Origin: Haematobia irritans
Taxonomy: Eukaryota; Arthropoda; Insecta; Diptera; Muscidae
Length of the DNA: 64,000 nucleotides
Direction: 5' to 3'
Assembly: GCF_050003625.1 (NCBI RefSeq)
Contig: NC_134397.1
Coordinates: 264,982,070 to 265,046,069 of the forward strand
This document shows positions 9,487-19,996 of this stretch, in pieces (position 1 is the first letter of the stretch; the number at the start of each line of letters is the position of its first letter). Below the pieces are notes generated by a model. That model had not been told where the DNA came from. It did not search any database and was given only the letters and a program-made list of their open reading frames with translations. The translations under genes and the position numbers were made by a program.

Positions 9487-10600
9487 TAACCACTTGTGTA
9501 CTTCTGAAGAGTCGTTGGCCTCTCTCAATTAATAGGTTGGCGACCTACCCTCCTACTCCATAAATAGTTTCACAAACCATTGTTTACTCAAGAGATGACA
9601 GTGAGATATTTGTTCCCATCTAAATGCAATTCAAAAACAATTAAAGCGGATATAGAGTGCTCGCCCGTGATCTGACTTACGAAGTTCCCTCACTATGCTA
9701 TAATAATTATTTCTGTTGATTTTATTAAATAAGAAAATCTCCAATTTAAAAAAATAAATGATATTCAATCAATATTCAAAAGAAATCATTGAATTAGATG
9801 ACATGGCGAAAATATTCTTTGTGTAAACTTTTAGTGAGAGTTATAATGAACATACGAAGCTAAAATCGGACAGACATTCCGATGGAGAGGGGGGGGGGGG
9901 GGGCTTACGCAAATCACACTTTTGTAAAGTAGTAATTTTGTTTAGTTTTTTCCCCTCGCCACATTTACTTGGTTGCAATGGTAATAGCCTGAGAACAGCA
10001 ATAACTATGCCAACAATCATATTTTCGAAATGACTGGTAGATTTTATTTTGTAAATTATTTTTAGTTTATTTAAAAACAAAAACAACGACAACAGCATTT
10101 TCACGTCAAACGTATTGAATAACATTTCTGATTTTGAAAAATCATCATGGTAAAGGGATTTATTCGAACGATTCGGACGATAGAAGAGAGATATTGCAAT
10201 ATTTAAGTTTTCAACAAATTTAGCTTGCCAACAATAGCAATAAGTTACAACTAACAATAATAAATCGCTATTTAACCCCACCGCCTTCCATAAACCTAAA
10301 TGCACTTAACAAACTCAAGAGTTAAGATTTTGACAGTTTTATGATTAAGAATTAAAATGTTTTGAAATTTGCTGGTCAGACAAATTTTCTGGGTACAAGT
10401 GCAATTTCATGATTGTTTATTGGTAATGCCCTACGGACCAAAGTACCGAAATCATGATTGTTTCGTTGGTTTGTGAATGATGAATATGTTCACATTTGGG
10501 AATGAAGCCACTGCAAAATATGTAGCGTCAGTCAGCATCGAATCAATTTTTCCGCGACGAACAAATAAAACAACCTTGTCGGCAAAAATGTCATCTATTT
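9487..10600. other. No secure gene; contains a 13-base G run
   Basis: A G homopolymer lies at about 9891-9903. A 154-codon minus-strand frame crosses it, but its proline run is only that homopolymer read as codons and nothing else resembles a protein. Confidence 0.4.
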
Positions 10601-10840
10601 CTTGTTTTCGAGTGTTTTTAATATCATTATAGCATGATTTTACTTGTTATTTACTGAGTTAATCCAAGAAAAAAGAATTTCCACGTGGTCTGGCAACAAC
10701 AAAGTCTGTGGTGAGTTCAAGACTTTGATAAACGATGGCAACACTGTCACATTTTCCGCCAAGGAATTAGAATAGATTTTAAATTGGCGACACGCCGCTA
10801 GGCGTCACGGTATTCTGTCGCGGATTTTGGTCTTCCCATA

Positions 10841-11927
10841 AGCCTAGTACTATGATCACGTTTTCGCACGAAAAATTATTATACTCCATATAAAAAACGT
10901 TAGCGCGGAATATTTGCGAAATCTTTCTTTTCGCACGAAAAAATTGGCAGGCATATTATTTCGCATAAATAAGTTAACATCCCTGGTAGTGTTGGGAAAG
11001 CAACGAGTATTTGATTACAAGTACTCGTTACTGACTAATTTTTTGAGTACTCGTTACTAGTAAAAGAGTACTCAATATCTTCAATGCCAGTTTTTTTCTT
11101 CCGACGGTAAGTAAGTTGGCGGTTTGGAAGTAAAATTCTTGACTTCTTGGAAAATATTAATTGAAGTTTTCGAAAATCGTTTTATCAGTTAAAATAACAC
11201 GAAAAGGATATATGGCTTCACCTTTGAACAAAGTGAAAAATTTATCTGATTTCTTAAAAACGTTTGCATTTGAAAAAATTTGCATTGGGTGTAGGTGGGA
11301 GCTATAATTTAAAGCATCACATGGATCACGTTTCATGCGAATAGTATGAATAATAATGTCGTTGACTTCAGCTGGTTCAATCCAATTGTTTTCAGAGAAG
11401 GTACCCAAGCTTATTCAAAAACCCTTGGAAAATTTCAACATTGGTTCTCAGGATAAAAATGATCGCTTCATCCACTGTCAATGGTGGAAAATGGTGGATT
11501 TAAAAAGTTTGCAAATTGCAAGCATCAGTAATACACAATGCCATTTAGATATACCCTGACGAAAAAATACCAAATAGTGAATACGAAATTGGCTCTAAAA
11601 ATTTGAATGATTGGTGAAAATCTTTTTCTAACGAGACCCATATATCTACAACACCACATTTTATAACACTAGAATAAAACTGGATAATGTAATTTGCTTT
11701 TCTATACTGTTTTTAAATTTAAAAAAGAGGAAGATATTATTAAAAAGTGCCCACAATGTCTTTTTTAATTTTTTTACAAAAGTAACGAGTAGTAACGAGT
11801 ACTCAATTCAAAAGTAACGAGTAGTCAAAAGTAGTCAAAATTTACAACACTAATCCCTGGTTTTTGAGACTTTATTTACGGAGATGAAGATATTCGATTT
11901 TCGCAGAAACGAACTTAGTACTTAGCA
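10841..11927. mobile_element. GTACTATG-family element, middle layer of the nest
   Basis: Ends AGCCTAGTACTATGATC and GAACTTAGTACTTAGCA, flanked by ATA (10838-10840, 11928-11930). Subtracting the hAT insertion and its duplication leaves 213 bp, close to the 222-234 bp of the uninterrupted relatives. Confidence 0.8.
10987..11852. mobile_element. hAT-type element, 866 bp, innermost layer
   Basis: Ends TAGTGTTGGG and TTACAACACTA, with a perfect 8-bp duplication ATCCCTGG (10979-10986, 11853-11860). Subterminal clusters of AGTACTCGTTACT/AGTAACGAGTACTC on both sides look like transposase-binding repeats. Two frames of 67 and 83 codons lie inside, but I cannot identify transposase motifs in them, so I treat the element as non-autonomous. 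Confidence 0.9.
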
Positions 11928-11994
11928 ATAAGTAATACATGTAAATAAATGTTCGCCTACTGCCTATCGTTATGGTTATTTTTACACACATAAA

Positions 11995-12240
11995 CAAAAA
12001 AAATTTTTTTCAATCATGAAATTTATTGATCCAATTAATTTTTTAATTGAAATGTCTTCAATCACAGAAATGATAGTATCAATTAAAAAATTAATTGAAG
12101 GTCAATTAAAAAATTAATTGATACTATTAATTCTTGTTTCAATTAAAAAATTGTTGAATCAATTAAATTTTTATTTGAATATTTTTTAAAACTCAATTAA
12201 AATTTTAATTGGAAAAATGTTCGTGAAAAAATTTTCTGTG
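11995..12240. mobile_element. AATTAA-rich foldback element, copy 1
   Basis: Almost the whole length is self-complementary. The centre 'atagtatcaattaaaaaatt' ... 'aattgatactat' forms a hairpin around GAAGGTC. The ends are AC- and AAAATTT-rich. It is the reverse complement of 15370-15638. Confidence 0.75.
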
Positions 12241-12550
12241 TACAGAAGTGAATATTTTGACGTTTAGAAGAACCTTATGCAGAATTAACACTACCTCTAT
12301 TATTTGATCATGCATCAGGGATGTCGTGGTTTGAAATGATTTCTTGATAATTTGTAAAACAAATCATGGACGTCAGAACATCCCATTATATGAAGTTAAA
12401 TTGGCGATATGTGTCCCATTCGTAACTGACTTAGAAACAATATTCCGTATATATGTATTATATATTGTTTTCTTTCGCTAATAGTGTCGTAAATTTATTA
12501 CTAAGCTAAGTGTTTACCATTTTACACAACATTAACAAATATTAAATTGT
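12241..12550. other. Intron-like DNA, nothing specific
   Basis: AT-rich sequence up to the pyrimidine tract of the ratchet candidate. No open frame or repeat end seen. Confidence 0.35.
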
Positions 12551-12580
12551 ATTTTTTTGTCCTATTCTTTGCAGGTAAGC
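12551..12580 (+). promoter_or_regulatory. Candidate recursive-splice (ratchet) site 1
   Basis: A T-rich tract, TTTTTTTGTCCTATTCTTTG, leads into CAG|GTAAGC with the junction after 12574. The acceptor is immediately followed by a donor with no exon between. A branch-point-like ATTAAC lies about 45 nt upstream. Known fly ratchet points have exactly this form and occur in long introns. The strand matches the candidate first exon at 3547. Confidence 0.5.
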
Positions 12581-13928
12581 AATTTGATGATAATTTGTAA
12601 GTAAATTTTGAACGTTTATAACGAATGCAGATCCATTAGAATAAACTGTGATTAATATATTCTCACTCATCAAATATTTATTTACTCATTTTGTATGAGA
12701 CAGTTTAAGCACGGCAAAAATTTCAATTTCACACATTTTGTATATATGGAAAAAATCGATAAATAGGAAGAAAGTACTCGAAGATTAACAAATGCATTAA
12801 AGTAAACTACACTATATTTCGTTATAAACTTATCTCCGGCTTTGTTATTGTAGAATTGCCACTACCTTATCGATCATTGTATCTGCCTCCAAATGAGGTA
12901 GTGCCTCTTCTACAAGAACAACATTACGCAGAAAATATGGATGACTATTTTTGCTACCGATATTTCCTTGAGGCATTGATCGATTATTTATGTTTTGCTC
13001 ACATAAGAAGTATTTGGCAAATTGTATTATTGAAACTCAATTTCCTCTCGAGTTGCATTCTGGTCTTTCTAAGCCCGATATGCATTTCTAACAAAAATTC
13101 TTGTTGTCTATCAATAACGCGGTTTAGTCATGTGTTTCTAATGTTGGAAAGTCGATAACATCGTTCTCTCGAAAATGAAAGATTTCACTTGATTTCTGTG
13201 ATTGTTTTTAAAGAGCTGATGCCAATCTTGCACCTTTATGGACATGACCAGAGAATGAAGCCGACCCATTTTTGTCGGCGACGGTTGACTATTTTTCCCT
13301 CCGGCGGCGGCTTGACGGCTAAGCCGATAAATTTATATCTATTCGGAGGCCGACAATTATCCATTATAGAATCAAGTTAAAGTTATCCTAATGGTAATGA
13401 GATGAGTTACACCCAAAAAAAGTGAACCCACCGTGGAAGAAAATGTAGGTTTATTTTAGAAAATTTTAACTAAAATAGTTTTCTAATTGCAACATGTTAC
13501 AAATAAGTTTATAATTTTTGTCAAATTGAAGAAAATATTTTAAAAATAATTAATTTTTTTCTGTTTAAGAAAATTTCATATGTTGAAAGAAAAATTTGAA
13601 TTTAAAAATTGTTAAAATGTCTTTAGCGCTGTACGAAGTTCAAGACAGGTACAATTTTAGTAAAATTTACTCATTTGAGAGACTTATGAACTCAATTTAA
13701 GCAAACTTGGGTCATTTTAAGAAAATATGAACTAATTTATTTTTTAGTAAAATTGTGCACTATATTTGTATACAACTTTTTTTCTTATTTTTTTTTTCTT
13801 ATTTTTAGTTCACGTCATTAAAGTTAGCAAAAAATTATTGAAATAAGGAACATTTACTCATATTGTGCAAAATTTAACTAACATCAACTAATCTTCATAA
13901 ACTAAAATAAAGTTCAATTGGCATTATA

Positions 13929-14862
13929 AAGGGTGATTCTTTTGAGGTTAGGATTTTCATGCATTAGTATTTGACAGATCACGTGGGATTTCAGACATGG
14001 TGTCAAAGAGAAAGATGCTCAGTATGCTTTGACATTTCATCATGAATAGACTTACTAACGAGCAACGCTTGCAAATCATTGAATTTTATTACCTAGAAAA
14101 GTTGGCAGAAAATCCGCTTTTTTATCGACAAATTTTGTTCAGCGATGAGGCTCATTTCTGGTTGAATGGCTACGTAAATAAGCAAAATTGCCGCATTTGG
14201 AGTGAAGAGCAACCAGAAGCCGTTCAAGAACTGCCCATGCATCCCGAAAAATGCACTGTTTGGTGTGGTTTGTACGCTGGTGGAATCATTGGACCGTATT
14301 TTTTCAAAGATGCTGTTGGACGCAACGTTACGGTGAATGGCGATCGCTATCGTTCGATGCTAACAAACTTTTTGTTGCCAAAAATGGAAGAACTGAACTT
14401 GGTTGACATGTGGTTTCAACAAGATGGCGCTACATGCCACACAGCTCGCGATTCTATGGCCATTTTGAGGGAAAACTTCGGAGAACAATTCATCTCAAGA
14501 AATGGACCGGTAAGTTGGCCACCAAGATCATGCGATTTGACGCCTTTAGACTATTTTTTGTGGGGCTACGTCAAGTCTAAAGTCTACAGAAATAAGCCAG
14601 CAACTATTCCAGCTTTGGAAGACAACATTTCCGAAGAAATTCGGGCTATTCCGGCCGAAATGCTCGAAAAAGTTGCCCAAAATTGGACTTTCCGAATGGA
14701 CCACCTAAGACGCAGCCGCGGTCAACATTTAAATGAAATTATCTTCAAAAAGTAAATGTCATGGACCAATCTAACGTTTCAAATAAAGAACCGATGAGAT
14801 TTTGCAAATTTTAGGCGTTTTTTTTAAAAAAAAAGTTATCAAGCTCTTAACAAATCACCCTT
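13929..14862 (+). mobile_element. rosa-type mariner (DD41D), internally deleted copy, 934 bp
   Basis: Bounded by AAGGGTGATT and AATCACCCTT with TA on both sides (13927-13928, 14863-14864). It carries the in-frame-deleted transposase at 14042-14755. It is the youngest layer of this nest, and its sequence is nearly identical to the copies at 1225 and 32019 outside the deletion. Confidence 0.94.
14042..14755 (+). CDS. rosa-type (DD41D) transposase, open frame but N-terminally deleted
   Basis: 237 codons from ATG to TAA. Residues 1-17 (MNRLTNEQRLQIIEFYY) are the true N-terminus. They join in frame to LEKLAENPLFYRQ, removing the helix-turn-helix DNA-binding region that normally fills the first ~120 residues of a mariner-type transposase of about 345. 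Residues 25-237 are an apparently complete DDE/D catalytic domain: D in FSDEAHFW, D in WFQQDGATCH, D in DLTPLDYF, with 41 residues between the second and third. The junction shows 2-bp microhomology (CC), consistent with an abortive-repair deletion. The frame is open, so a catalytic-domain-only protein could be made, but it should not bind the ends on its own. Confidence 0.9.
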   Translation: MNRLTNEQRLQIIEFYYLEKLAENPLFYRQILFSDEAHFWLNGYVNKQNCRIWSEEQPEAVQELPMHPEKCTVWCGLYAGGIIGPYFFKDAVGRNVTVNGDRYRSMLTNFLLPKMEELNLVDMWFQQDGATCHTARDSMAILRENFGEQFISRNGPVSWPPRSCDLTPLDYFLWGYVKSKVYRNKPATIPALEDNISEEIRAIPAEMLEKVAQNWTFRMDHLRRSRGQHLNEIIFKK

Positions 14863-15289
14863 TAGTCCCCTTTTTCTGGGTGTATACAACCAATCTTACA
14901 ATCAGAATTCATTCGAATTTTCTGAGCTAAATTTTTGCAAAATTATTTTAGTAACTTGATACTGACGGATTTTGGGTGGAAAGTTAAACATTTTGACAAA
15001 AAATACAACAATTATTAATAATTTTTTTTTCTGAGTCGACACATTCGGCGGCGGCTTCGACTGGCAAAAAGTGGTCGGCGGCGGCGCGACTCGGAGGCTT
15101 CATTCTCTGGACATGATCTGGATAAATTAAATTGAATGAAAAGATAGGTTTTGTCACTTCTACAACAACACCGCTTTTATTCTATTTTATTATTGCTTTA
15201 GTTCATATTGAACTTATGTGTCAGGTGACCATTATATACCATCATTGAAGTTTATATCCACCTTTAGTTCATAAAATGATTGAGACATA

Positions 15290-15660
15290 TTTAAAACAAG
15301 TAACAGATGAGTTTATATGGAAACAAACAGATGAATTGAGACATACTTAAAACAAGTAATAGATGAGTTCACAGAAAAAAATTTCACGAAAAATTTTCCA
15401 ATTAAAAATTTAATTGAGTTTTAAAAAATATTCGATTAAAAATTTAATTGAATCAACAAATTTTTTAATTGAAACAAAAATCAATCACGAAAATTAATAG
15501 TATCAATTAATTTTTTAATTGACCTTCAATTAATTTTTTAATTGATACTATCATGTCTGTGATTGAAGACATTTCAATTAAAAATTAATTGGATCAATTA
15601 ATTTCGTGATTGAATCAGAAAAAAAAATTTTTTGTGTGTTTATATGGAAACAAACAGATG
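15290..15660. repeat. Direct duplication of about 73 bp around the foldback insertion
   Basis: 'gagacatatttaaaacaagt' recurs as 'gagacatacttaaaacaagt' and 'tttatatggaaacaaacaga' recurs. The second unit is split by the foldback element at 15370, so duplication preceded insertion. Confidence 0.75.
15370..15638. mobile_element. AATTAA-rich foldback element, copy 2 (inverted)
   Basis: Begins CACAGAAAAAAATTTC and ends AAATTTTTTGTGTG. A central hairpin (about 15497-15552) is made of 'atagtatcaattaatttttt' and its complement. Reverse complement of 11995-12240. A GTT on each side may be the target duplication. Confidence 0.78.
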
Positions 15661-15664
15661 AATT

Positions 15665-15735
15665 TATAACCAAAAATCAGCGGTTTCTATGCATTTCAGT
15701 CGATCGGTAGAGCTCAAAACAAAAACAGACTGTAA
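15665..15735. repeat. Half of the CAGCCTGTTTCT MITE
   Basis: 'accaaaaatcagcggtttct' and 'catttcagtcgatcggtaga' match one arm and the loop of the MITE at 5583-5721 in reverse. The other arm is missing. Confidence 0.65.
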
Positions 15736-15894
15736 AATTTCATTAAACTGTGAAAAATACAAATACAAATAATTTTAAAGTTATATTTAAAAATAAGTTA
15801 AATTTTTCTGTGTTTTTATTATAGTTGGTTTATTTTATGCCTCAATTTAACAACAATCATGCAGTCCCGATATGAATGAAATTAAAATTTTATC

Positions 15895-16234
15895 ATTAGG
15901 TTGAATTAAGCCGCCGAGTCGCGCCGCCGTTTTTAATTAATGAAATGTAAAGTGACTGTAAGATTGGTTGTACAACTAATCTCATTACCATTGGAATAAC
16001 TTCAAATTGATTTTATAATGGATGATAGTCCGCCGCCGAATGGATAAATTTATATCGGGTTAGCTGTCACGCCGCCGCCGGAGGCAAAAACTTAGTTCGG
16101 ATAGTTAAAATTTGGTTTTTTTTAATGGATAATTGACCGGATCCGAATAAACAAGTTTTTATCGGCTCAGTCATAAAGCCGGTGACAAAAATTAGGTGTC
16201 AGCTGTTGCCGACAAAAATTGCTCGGCTTCATTA
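15895..16234. mobile_element. Relative of the CCG-rich hAT element
   Basis: Carries 'gccgccgagtcgcgccgccg', 'attggttgtacaacta' and ends GGCTTCATTATCTG, matching the element at 13249-15109 in inverse order but without its insertions. Its other end is degraded. Confidence 0.65.
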
Positions 16235-16654
16235 TCTGATTAAGACACTCTTCCGTGAATTTCAAATGGTTTGCGTGCAGTTGAGGTGACACATAGTCGG
16301 TTCTGACTGACCAATCTGTCTATGATTAATGTAATTTAACTCTTTTGAGCTTTACTAATAGACTTGTTCGTGGCTTAGATTTTTTTCTTGTAGTTTTTTC
16401 TTGCCACTCAACACAATATCTAAGATTAGAGACGAGTGAATATTGTCTAAGCCACATTTCAAATGTTACATGCCATTCCAAAAAAAAAAAACAATCACCA
16501 TTCAATAAGTTTAGTCATATATTGTTTTTTTTTTTTAATTCCTCTACCACTAGCTGCTAGATAATGCAACAACAATCATTACCAATGTTTTTTCCTATTT
16601 GGTTGCATTTTTACGCGCACATTAGATTTCCACATGCCACAAATCAAGAAACTC

Positions 16655-16690
16655 TATAAAAGCCGGTTGTTCCAAACAAAAATCACAACA
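16655..16690 (+). promoter_or_regulatory. Possible TATA-type core promoter
   Basis: TATAAAAG (16655-16662) is followed about 30 bp later by TCACAACAC, a weak initiator match. Downstream only ATG AAA AAA GCT GCA CAG TAA is open. No transcript can be supported from sequence alone. Confidence 0.2.
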
Positions 16691-17228
16691 CTCCAGATGA
16701 AAAAAGCTGCACAGTAATAAAAGCTGAAGCTTTTTCTAAGCCCCAACTCGAATCAAGTAGGTTAACCACCCAAAATTGCACGGATATGGGCCAATATTTT
16801 GTGCTAAACATTAGCAGAGAGTTAAAGACTAGCCTTGTGCTAAAGAATAGTGGTTATTGAGACTTTGTGGCACGGGAGAGCAACTGCTATATATGAAATT
16901 AAAAAAAAAATAACATTCCGTCAACGATCAACGACAAATATGAGCCACAAAAGATCAACAATGGTGTAGAGCACTTCTCCTTCATTCATGGAAGTGGAAT
17001 AATCAGAGATGCCGATATGACAGTCTGATATTGCGATTGCACTCTTCTCCACTTGAATACACTAAGAGATAGTTGAATAGGGAAAGTTAAGATATTAGAA
17101 GATTGACTTCTAATACTTCTAATATCTTGGAAAACACTGCGGTACAAATTGTTTGAATCAAGAATTCACAATAGCTATTAATTGTGAATTAAAAGATGTA
17201 AAAACATAGACCATGGCTGAACAAGAAG

Positions 17229-17579
17229 CATAGACCAATTAAAATAGAGACATACCTTGATAATTCACCATGGTGTTGTTTATTTGCAGTGCGCAGTCAT
17301 TCCACTCAATTGCGCAGTCAAGTGACTCAATTTCTTTTTGGAAAACGAGAATTACCGTAGAAATCAGCCAATTTGCATTACAAAAAAGGTGTGGATGTAT
17401 AGAATTTTACATGTTTTTCCAATATTTGGTGTTTCATCAAAAGAACAAACGAAAGAAAACAAATTAAAGCCAAATTTAAAAATGACTCAATTGCAGACGA
17501 AAAAGAGCCATCTACGGTGTGCGGACAAACTACAGCGTTGTGAATTCACTTTCGTTGTCTATACCTTCCTTGCTCTATG
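17229..17579. mobile_element. CATAGACCAAG-family MITE, 351 bp
   Basis: Starts CATAGACCAATTAAAATAGA and ends CCTTCCTTGCTCTATG. The flanking CAAGAAG is duplicated (17222-17228, 17580-17586). Open frames inside are shared by all copies and encode nothing recognisable. Confidence 0.88.
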
Positions 17580-17629
17580 CAAGAAGGTTAAATCATAGGC
17601 CCATATGATTACAATTTTTTTATTTCGAC

Positions 17630-17981
17630 CATAGACCAAGAAAATATAGAGACATACCTTGATAATTCACCATGGTTTTGTTTATTTGCAGTGCGCAGTC
17701 AATCCACTCAATTGCGCAGTCAAGTGACTCAATTTATTTTTGGAAAACGAGAATAACCGTATAAATTAGTCAATTTGCATTACAAAAAAGGTGTGGATGA
17801 ATAGTATTTTATAAACTTTCACAATATTCGGTGTTTCAACGAGAGAACAAAGGAAAGAAAACAAATTAAAGCCAAATTAAAAAATCACTCAATTGCAGAC
17901 GAAAAAGAGCCATCTACGGTGTGCAGACAAACTATAGCGCTGTGAATTCACTTGAGATGTCTATACCTTCCTTGGTCTATG
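17630..17981. mobile_element. CATAGACCAAG-family MITE, 352 bp, perfect 8-bp duplication
   Basis: Starts CATAGACCAAGAAAATATAG and ends CCTTCCTTGGTCTATG. ATTTCGAC flanks both sides (17622-17629, 17982-17989), supporting a hAT-type mechanism for the family. It lies only 50 bp from the previous copy in the same orientation. Confidence 0.92.
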
Positions 17982-17994
17982 ATTTCGACAAAAT

Positions 17995-18510
17995 TTAAAG
18001 ATTTCAAAATCATATGTTTATGGTGATTGCAGCTCTCCAAATGACACTGCATAGCAAATGCATCTCAAACAAACTCGCGCATTCATAGCTGGAGAATTGT
18101 TCATAGATAACTTGAGTATTTTGATAACATATTCCAGACCCAAAATATCACGCACATCAGTTTTTAAACTGCATCATAAACTGTTTTTGTTAGTAGATGG
18201 CAAAGATCAATTTGACTGACTTCAATTCTTAACTTTGGTGGGTATTATAGTCTTATTTGTCTCATATCGGCGTTCCTCGGATGAATTATCCACTTCACAA
18301 TCACTCATAGGTGACGCAATTAAATTTGAACCTTTATTTTTCTCTGGATTTTAATTATTTTTTCAGGATAATTGAGAGAATAAATAATTGTCACTTTTAC
18401 CAAAGCCATACGATTCTTTTATTAGCTGATTTTGACTTCTTAAAATTGTAAACAACATATTGAAATTTGTTGTTTTTGTTATCGTGATTCAACCTCCTTA
18501 TTCAGCCATG
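17995..18510. repeat. Dispersed repeat, paralogue of 5325-6010
   Basis: Collinear with the first copy but without the 139-bp MITE, so it supplies the empty site. The family is unknown. Confidence 0.7.
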
Positions 18511-18513
18511 ACA

Positions 18514-18625
18514 TAGACAATGAAAGGTATAGGGATATGAGGTAGATACATAGTAAAAGAAATGTGTAGACATCTCAAGGCAATTAACAACGATTTTGTT
18601 TGTTTGTAGTGCTCAGTCCAGTGAA
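18514..18625. repeat. Partial CATAGACCAAG-family copy
   Basis: 'gtgtagacatctcaaggcaa' and 'acaacgattttgtttgtttg' match one side of the family. The rest is absent. Confidence 0.5.
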
Positions 18626-18639
18626 GGAGATTTTCGGCA

Positions 18640-19114
18640 TATATACTTAATTTATTTTTATTCTCTTTTGGGGTATATTAATAGAGCTATTCATGCACAA
18701 AAAAATGACAGTTTAAAAATCCAAATTATAACGGATAGTTAAAAAGTAAAATTTGTTTTCTTAATTCCAAAAAATCATTAAACAAATGATGTCAAAGCCT
18801 TCAAATAAGTCTTAGCCTATATTTAAGGCGTTTCTGTCTTAAATGTAAGGATTCAATATTTCAGCTAATTTATGGACGATTTCTTTAAATCACAAATGGG
18901 TTTCTTCAATTTAAATTTTTAAGGACAATTTACGACTTTAACGGAGGGACGCAAATTTCCAAAATGTGTGTCCTAAATTTAATGAAAAAAAAAATTAAAG
19001 CAAAGTTTATAAACTTTATTTTCATTAAAATTTTATTACTTTAAAGAAAGAAATTTTATTACTTTAAAGGATGAGTAATCTTTAATTTCACGTAAATAAT
19101 TTTTTCAGTGTAAC
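18640..19114 (-). mobile_element. CACTGAAAAA-end TA-family element, truncated
   Basis: Reverse of the element at 40891-41546, sharing 'aataagtcttagcctatatt', 'ttaacggagggacgcaaatt' and the end ATAATTTTTTCAGTG at 19114, followed by TA. The other end is lost near 18.65 kb. Confidence 0.7.
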
Positions 19115-19410
19115 ATTTTGTCCCACCACAGGGCATTAGCCGACAACAAATTGGAAGGATTTGAGATGCTATCGACTACACTTGATTTGTATGACAGATA
19201 ACTTTTTAAATATAGTCAGATGCAAATGCTTTTGGTGGCTTGTAATAAAATAAAGAGCCGTTAATAAAAAAGGGCGTAGCTTCTATAGTTTAACAGATAT
19301 CCTAATGTGAATATGAGGCGTGTTTACTTTTAGTACCTACTGGATACCCTAATGCTATGTTCCCACCGACTCGTTTTCCTCATTTCGTTTTTCCGTTCAT
19401 ACCGGGTTGA

Positions 19411-19644
19411 AGGTGTGTACTATGTTCGGTTTTCGAGTTGAAAATCACTTTATTTTCGCGATTACTTTTCCTGAAATAATCAAAATTATAAATGGAAACA
19501 GACATATTCCTGTAAAGTCTTGCCGAAATATAGAGGAACAAGAAATTGCACATCAATTGAGTTAATTTATCTGCTTCATATTGAACTGTTTTAATAAAGT
19601 AACCGCGAAAGTTTCAACGCGAAAAGCGAACATAGTACTTACCT
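19411..19644. mobile_element. GTACTATG-family MITE, 234 bp, TGA duplication
   Basis: Ends AGGTGTGTACTATGTTCGGT and GCGAACATAGTACTTACCT, flanked by TGA (19408-19410, 19645-19647). The interior has a matched pair 'tttcgcgattactttt' / 'aaagtaaccgcgaaa'. Non-coding. Confidence 0.88.
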
Positions 19645-19996
19645 TGAGATGTTTTAGTTTGACAGTTACCATGGGAACTAGAAATTCACATTTACTCGAA
19701 ATTCACATATATGCAACGTATGTCCAAATAATTACCGCGAGCGCAAAGGGAAAAAAATTGTATGTTATTTTCACATGTCCATGTTCTTAAAAGCCTTTGT
19801 TTATTCCTTTTTTATATGAAACTTATTTTAATATTTTGACATATATTTTGAATAGGGTATGTTATTCGGGGTATATTCCAAATTAGGTGGGTTCACATTT
19901 TAAAATTAACGTGTTTTGGAGGAAAACTTGTGTTTTGAACTTGTTTTTTTAGCATGGCGAAAACTAAAAGAAAACAGAGTACACATTTATCCTGGA

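Larger units (their letters stand above)
10600..11975. mobile_element. AGCGATAGGCG-end element, outermost layer of a three-level nest
   Basis: Flanking pieces match 27561-27961 in inverse order: 'gccgctaggcgtcacggtat', 'cgcggattttgg', 'cttcccataag' left of the insert, and 'gttcgcctactgcctatcgt' right of it. The second copy, without insert, shows the empty site. The left border is approximate. Confidence 0.65.
13410..14882. mobile_element. TA-family element with CACCCAAAAA ends, middle layer
   Basis: Ends CACCCAAAAAAAGTGAAC and TTTTTCTGGGTG, flanked by TA (13408-13409, 14883-14884). The interior ('tagttcacgtcattaaagtt', 'catcaactaatcttcataaa') is related to 60057-60446 and 36760-37020. The hAT relative at about 15.96 kb lacks it, providing an empty-site comparison. 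The rosa copy sits within it. Confidence 0.82.
13249..15109. mobile_element. hAT-type element with CCG-rich ends, outer layer of a nest
   Basis: Ends CAGAGAATGAAGCC and GGCTTCATTCTCTG are exact inverted repeats, followed inward by unusual GCGGCGG-type clusters. The 8-bp flanks are GACATGAC (13241-13248) and GACATGAT (15110-15117), one mismatch. The surrounding target matches part of the repeat near 4.57-4.64 kb. After removal of the nested elements about 386 bp of this element remain, without transposase. A relative in inverse order lies at about 15895-16234. Confidence 0.85.

Noticed and set aside
9841..10305. 154-codon minus-strand frame with proline run
   Set aside because: The proline run is a G homopolymer; hydrophobic content fits AT-rich sequence and no domain is recognisable.
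12854..13158. Frame starting PLPYRSLYLPPNEVVPLLQEQH after a TAG acceptor-like site
   Set aside because: Locally protein-like, but its phase does not follow the candidate exon at 3547, the pyrimidine tract is weak and no donor is convincing. Worth a database search, not a call.
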